From Inonotus obliquus (Eukaryota; Basidiomycota; Agaricomycetes; Hymenochaetales; Hymenochaetaceae): a stretch of DNA of 64,000 bases. Each line of letters opens with the position of its first letter. Positions within the stretch are counted from its first letter, which is position 1. Location of the stretch: contig JAJHTX010000008.1 in the NCBI GenBank assembly GCA_032164295.1, positions 1,488,001-1,552,000 of the forward strand. The letters are read 5' to 3'. Shown here piece by piece: positions 63,638 to 64,000 of this stretch. The notes under the pieces are model-generated. The model was not told where the DNA came from and made no database searches. It was given only the letters and a program-made list of their open reading frames with translations. Position numbers and translations under genes: made by a program.

Positions 63638-64000
63638 CCTGCCTCGTCCTGGTGGTCTACGTGATCCAGTCCCAGCCATTCAAACTCACCAAGGCCAATT
63701 AGTAGGGTGGCGATGTTGCTTGCCAACTGGTGGCTCCATTACGAAACATTTTCTAAAGCAACTCATAAGTAGAATAGCATTGGAATAGTGGCATACCCTA
63801 CCTTTTGTATCCTAACGGACATCATGTCATATACTGCATACTGCGCGATCAGTATGGAGGGACACAGGAAATTCAAACATACAATCATTGGGGCTATCAA
63901 GTTCAATAATCTTCACAGGAAGCAACAGAGAGATGTATTCGGTCGGAGATCGAATGTCCATGGTGGGCAAAATAGAATATCGGAGGGGGCGCTATTTTAA
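63638..64000. other. No gene recognised at window end
   Basis: Sequence continues as the original locus split by the hAT insertion (its left half ends at 61726). A short plus frame (63788 to the window end) has no motif. Confidence 0.4.

Noticed and set aside
1..64000. CRISPR array, operon, Shine-Dalgarno sites or phage genes
   Set aside because: Intron structure and gene content are eukaryotic. No regularly spaced repeat array was seen.
1..64000. tRNA or rRNA genes
   Set aside because: No stretch combining A-box and B-box (GGTTCGANNCC-like) motifs with a cloverleaf could be recognised by eye. A covariance-model scan would be the decisive test.

Overview
The window looks like nuclear DNA of an agaricomycete basidiomycete (mushroom-forming fungus). 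Genes are split by many short GT–AG introns (about 35–110 nt). Several exons are tiny (7, 10 and 13 nt). Gene families typical of this group are present: TKL-type kinases with an HGD catalytic loop, single-pass Ser-rich membrane proteins, an F-box protein, a GPI-tailed GH16 protein, a C45 acyltransferase-like protein and a membrane-anchored aspartic protease. Gene models were built by hand from splice sites and phase. Function names rest on motif recognition, with no database search.

Layout. 0–8.6 kb: a tandem two-gene module on the minus strand, kinase plus type I membrane protein, present twice. The outer kinase is a decayed copy that runs off the window edge. 9.7–14.7 kb (minus): a two-domain ABM-fold protein, a membrane-anchored aspartic protease and a small secreted protein. 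14.7–19.4 kb: a gene-poor, partly AT-rich stretch. 19.4–25.6 kb: a GH16 gene, a third complete kinase paralogue in opposite orientation, and a Ser/Thr-rich secreted repeat protein. 26.2–38.9 kb: a 668-bp palindrome-ended element abutting two head-to-tail LINE retrotransposons, each with gag-like ORF1 and endonuclease/RT ORF2 joined by a TAATG stop–start overlap. 39.0–42.2 kb: an HDHD2-like HAD phosphatase and a SIRT4-like sirtuin, convergent.

43–54 kb is shaped by a 4,487-bp tandem duplication. It left two copies of a prolidase gene (one with a destroyed splice acceptor), two strongly diverged copies of an unknown gene, one full and one truncated F-box gene, and one truncated and one full RRP42 exosome gene. 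54.2–61.5 kb: C45 acyltransferase-like gene, class 3 lipase with membrane segments, a helical acidic protein, and a gene interrupted by an in-frame TGA. 61.7–63.6 kb: a 1,895-bp hAT-type DNA transposon with 14-bp inverted ends and an intact 8-bp target duplication, carrying a possible four-exon gene unlike a transposase.

The genes do not form one pathway. The main stories are duplication and decay, plus transposons that meet genes: a LINE whose upstream neighbour may supply its promoter, a LINE ORF that gained its start codon from an adjacent element, and a LINE 3' end 76 bp from a housekeeping gene.
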